This document shows, in pieces, positions 60,615 to 64,000 of a DNA stretch of 64,000 nt. The notes beneath the pieces were generated by a model that saw nothing but the letters and a program-made list of their open reading frames with translations, ran no database searches and had not been told where the DNA came from. A program made the translations under genes and the position numbers. Source of the stretch: Carettochelys insculpta. Taxonomy: Eukaryota; Chordata; Testudines; Carettochelyidae. Within the stretch, counting starts at the first letter, position 1. Every line of letters starts with the position of its first letter. The stretch covers positions 3,430,001 to 3,494,000 of the forward strand of contig NC_134167.1 in NCBI RefSeq assembly GCF_033958435.1, in the 5' to 3' direction.

Positions 60615-62382
60615 TTGTCCCCTTTATTACATGGCAGGTAGAAAAAACAGCAATTATTTCCCCTTTTTGTTTACAAAGGAAAGAAACATAAGACATTAAA
60701 ATTATTGAACATGGTTCTGTTTGTGGCCCAGGTGACTTGCCAACCACTTGCATCGTACCCTCTACTGGAGAAGGGGTCTCCACTAAGGAGGAGTGGTAAT
60801 GTTGGTGGGGAGGGGTACAGTAGAAGAAGAGCTGGCCACATTCAGATGCAGCAACTATATATACTTTGCTGGTAGCTCTCTTCCATGGCTCCTGCAGTTG
60901 GCTTAGGTCCATTGCCATGTCCCCTGTTCATTACTCGACGATCCACTGTCACTATTCTTCCAAATTGCTCTCCCCATGGCTTGAGAAATGGAGAGACGCT
61001 GATACAGGAAGCAACATAGGGCTAATACCCAATAAACAGATATTGACACGAACATGGGGACACAAGGAGACCAGTTACAAATGTACACACACCTAGTCCA
61101 CTCTTCAGCCTTCTTTCCTTGGGTCAGCCCATACTTGGTATGCACCATGCCATGTCCTGGACATGATGCTCCCAGCAGGGGCTAGGATATACAAGCACAC
61201 AGTTGGCAGCACCTGCCTCACCTAAAGCAGCTAATCCAGCCACACCAAATGCAACTGGAAGCAAGACAGAGCTGGCCTACTCTCTTCCATGTACATGATG
61301 AGCATAGTAAAAGTGACCTACAAAGAGGAATTGCACTTCTTCCCAATGATCAAAGGCAGATCCTAATGGTTATTTCCTCTGCTTGTCTTTTTACATTAGA
61401 AATTGAGGTTCTCTCTAGGCAATTGGTGTCCTAGAGAAATTACACCATCTTAAGACCACAAACTAAAAAATAGGATTATTAGAAGGTTGGATGAACTGTT
61501 TTACTGTTAATACCACTGTCTCATGAACACTTTGGAAAATACAAAATCCCCATCCATTCACTGATAGTGCATAAGCTCACACAACCATGCCTGTGACTTC
61601 CAAGAAGTGCAGGGAAGACTAAACCTGAGTTGTTGCTTCCACAAGTAAAAAAAATCAAGCAGAAACTTAATAAACATCACTGTCCTTTATCATCACACAG
61701 CATCAAATCAATACCTTCATTTTAAAGGTTCTTTGCAGGTCCCCTTTCAAAGCCTTAGTGTATTACAAAAAGTATACATTTCATCTTCTGCTGGCAGCTG
61801 TTGCCCCCTAGAGGCAACAAGTCTCATACAATAGAACAGTTATAGGTCTCGTTGACCACAATCGTGCAAAATACAAATAAGGAAAGATAGTGCTATCAAC
61901 GTGTGTAAGCTTGCTTTAGACAGATGACTGTTGAGTACCTATGTTACATGCCAAACTTTTTACACAACCACAAAAATAACCAGAGGTCAAACAGCTGTGA
62001 TCCTACTGAGTTTCATGTTCTCCTCAATGCTCGCCATAGCAAACTTGAGAACTGTTATGAAGTAGGAGAGTTCAGGCATTGTAATCCTGCAGGGAAGACA
62101 GAACTCATAGGCAAGAGTGAACATTGTAGGCAACCTGGAATAAGTCAAATCAAGACCAGTGTAGATATTGACACTAAAGAGACGACAGCAACACCAGCGA
62201 GGGTCAGTTCCAGAAAGGGTGGATTGTCATGGCAGCAGAGCCTGTCGTTTAGCAAAGTGACATCCAGTAAAGAGGGGACCATTAGCCCACACTTCCAAAG
62301 TTACTTTATAAAGTTATGGTCACTAGTTAAGCAAACTTAAGACAACTTCTCAAATTACAACAGCAGGATGCTGTTAGAGTTG
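60615..62382 (-). other. Probable CHMP7 3' UTR
   Basis: Sequence following the CHMP7 stop on the minus strand up to a minus-strand AATAAA at 60623-60628. No coding potential that I trust. The length is inferred from that signal only. Confidence 0.3.
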
Positions 62383-62447
62383 TTAGAGACCCAGTTGCAG
62401 GGCTCTTTTGGGTTCAGGGTTTGTAGAAGCAGTCTTTTGTGCCAGAC
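62383..62447 (-). CDS. CHMP7: CHMP7 terminal exon
   Basis: Acceptor TTCATTTGTAG. Two bases complete a Gly codon, then LAQKTASTNPEPKRALQLGL and TAA at 62383-62385. Length and the core SxxPxPKRxLxxxL resemble the human end. Phase agrees with the exon before. Confidence 0.75.
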
Positions 62448-63973
62448 CTACAAATGAAGACACAAGAGAAAAGAAGAGTGAGTGTTTAGCAACAGGAAAG
62501 GTTAAAGAAACGTCAACTACATTTCCACTCCTGAAAACAGACACAGGCAAACCGTTACTAAGCGCCCCAACGCCCCCGTATGCTGTGTAAGTTCATAGCG
62601 TTTTTTTGACACTTAAATAGCATAACCTCTATTTTGCCCTAAGATATAAAGGAAACTAACCCTCATGTTTCAGGACATAGGAAAGTTACTAAGTGCTCAA
62701 AGATATGAAGAAACTTCTATGGGCAGGTCATTCTATCATCATGAGATTTCATGCCTCTCTGAAGCTCCTTATGGTATCCCCTTTAGAGACTGAACAAATT
62801 AATGATTTGATCCACTATCATAATTTCTATTTGTTTTAATTAAACTTAAATCATTCATCATTATTAGGTGAAGCTGTAACTAGTGGCCACTTTAATAATC
62901 TTTCACCTACATGCAAAAGGAGAGGGAGCAATGAAGGGCCCAGAAGAACATGAAAAGGGCCTACAGCATATTCAAGGACATGGCAGATAAACTGTTTAAG
63001 CTATGGACCTATTAATATTTATAAAATGGACCAAAACACACATTTAACACCAAAATACATGATGAGCTCCATCCAGTTCTTCAGAGCCTTCACTTTCAGG
63101 CGTTAACTAGCTGGAAACATTTTCAGTAACTATGAAAGTAGGCAAATTCTCCATTTCACTACGTAACGGGAGTAGGTCTGTTCAGAGAAGGGTGTCCTCT
63201 GTCTTTGTGGGAATACAATGCTGGATTCACAGCCAAGGAAATGGGAGTCAGTTAGCCACAGAAGAGGTGTGAAATGGGCAGCAGTAAAGCATTCTTCCTC
63301 TCCATCCTGCAGCACCCACACAAAGGTAGTAACCTAGAAACCGCACCAACAGAGGTGTAAAGGGCACTATGCTTCCCGACACTATATCCCGCTTAGCTTC
63401 TATGGCAACACTGCCAGAAGGTGCCAATTTATTGCACAGCAATGAAATTGTAGAATAGGATATCTGACTGCAAGCAAGGGGACAGAGAGCCACCGTCTCT
63501 TGGTACATGGTTGGTTTTGACCTCAGCAGCAGGCCACCAGCTGAAATTGTTTGCTGATACATACCTCCATCCTCCTTGTCTAACTCTGCCTTAAGCTCAG
63601 TATCGGAGACACTGGGTGGAAGAAGACTCGGGGCAACAAAAGGCAGGTCCACAGGCTCTTGAGTGGAGTCCTGGAGGAGACTATCCAGTTCCTTCTCAAG
63701 TTCCTCAGTGTCAACCTCTGTGAGATTAGAGAAGAAACAAATCAGTCTCTGGAGGAATAAAACAATATCTTCACAGCACATATAAGCAAAACATACCAGT
63801 GGCCATGGAAGGCATCACAGCGGCAAAGTGCTGCAAGTACAACAATCCATGAGAGAAAGAGCTATTCATTCAGGCAAAGGTCATATTCCTTTCAGAGAGA
63901 ACCTTCCACTTGAGAACCTGAGCCTGAAAAGCTTCTGCCAACTCCTCAGTTACCTGGTGGTTTGCACAGATTC
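62383..63973 (-). CDS. CHMP7: Charged multivesicular body protein 7, 3' part
   Basis: Exons in transcript order: 63973-63918 and 63830-63797 (both tentative), 63717-63565, 62447-62383. The best exon reads [20 protein letters not shown], then PVDLPF and SDTELKAELDK, matching human CHMP7 [24 protein letters not shown] and SDAELEAELEK. The last exon reads GLAQKTASTNPEPKRALQLG, then L and stop; human ends VPSSKSPKRQLEPTLKPL. CHMP7 is an ESCRT-III-like protein acting at the nuclear envelope and endosomes; this C-terminal part holds the MIM-type helix. The N-terminal exons lie right of the window. The position next to R3HCC1, apart from DRD1C, is as at human 8p21.3. Confidence 0.8.
63565..63717 (-). 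CDS. CHMP7: CHMP7 exon with the acidic C-terminal helix
   Basis: Acceptor AATCTCACAG and donor GATGGAG|GTATGT. 153 bp. It reads [20 protein letters not shown], then PVDLPFVAPSLLPPSVSDTE and LKAELDKEDG. Strong CHMP7 similarity. Confidence 0.88.
63797..63830 (-). CDS. CHMP7: Candidate 34-bp CHMP7 exon
   Basis: Good acceptor (TGTACTTGCAG) and donor (ACTG|GTATGT) enclose 34 bp reading HFAAVMPSMAT plus one base; the phase joins the next exon exactly (split codon GAG). I do not recognise these residues in human CHMP7, where this stretch is variable, so it may be optional or species-specific. Confidence 0.4.
63918..63973 (-). CDS. CHMP7: Candidate CHMP7 exon at the right edge
   Basis: Acceptor CCTGAGCAG, then ICANHQVTEELAEAFQAQ, which aligns with human ELCDTQDEVSQTLAG allowing one gap. 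The donor would be CTCAG|GTTCTC, in phase 0 with the 34-bp exon but weak. Tentative. Confidence 0.35.
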
Positions 63974-64000
63974 CTGCTCAGGTAAAAAAGCTAACCCTGA

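Overview
The window is eukaryotic nuclear DNA from a reptile, most likely a cryptodire turtle. It has small exons with GT/AG borders and long introns. One repeat matches the tRNA-derived tortoise SINE, and there are CR1 LINEs, MIR-like SINEs, Penelope-like elements and DNA-transposon MITEs with GTCTACAC ends. No bacterial operons, CRISPR arrays or rRNA genes were seen.

Gene layout, left to right: (1) LOXL2, plus strand, 3' part only. Ten exons between 5236 and 28668 code for the end of SRCR2, SRCR3, SRCR4 and the complete lysyl oxidase domain; the earlier exons lie left of the window. (2) R3HCC1, minus strand. Seven coding exons between 31055 and 43498 hold the R3H domain, an enlarged middle exon and an RRM-like C-terminal part. 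LOXL2 and R3HCC1 converge tail to tail. (3) A GC-rich CpG island (about 43800-44160) at the R3HCC1 5' end, directly joined to a 24-copy, 70-bp minisatellite (44150-45810). (4) About 9 kb of intergenic DNA with MITEs, two Penelope-like insertions and one unassigned exon-like stretch. (5) DRD1C, minus strand, an intronless D1-class dopamine receptor (54822-56138). (6) About 6 kb of intergenic DNA and probable 3' UTR. (7) The 3' end of CHMP7, minus strand (62383 to the right edge).

The order CHMP7 - R3HCC1 - LOXL2, with LOXL2 inverted, is that of human 8p21.3. Here a D1C dopamine receptor, a gene absent from mammals, sits between CHMP7 and R3HCC1. The genes are not a functional operon: they code for a secreted collagen/elastin cross-linking amine oxidase, a putative nucleic-acid-binding protein, a GPCR and an ESCRT-III/nuclear-envelope protein.

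The most interesting points are: a CTG codon where human R3HCC1 has its ATG; eight diverged 22-residue tandem repeats in R3HCC1 exon 3; the G-rich promoter-side minisatellite with a recent 280-bp four-unit duplication; a Penelope-like element with an inverted terminal repeat and a precisely nested MITE; and a family of MITEs sharing one terminal motif. Family and orthology statements rest on recalled protein similarity, not on a database search.
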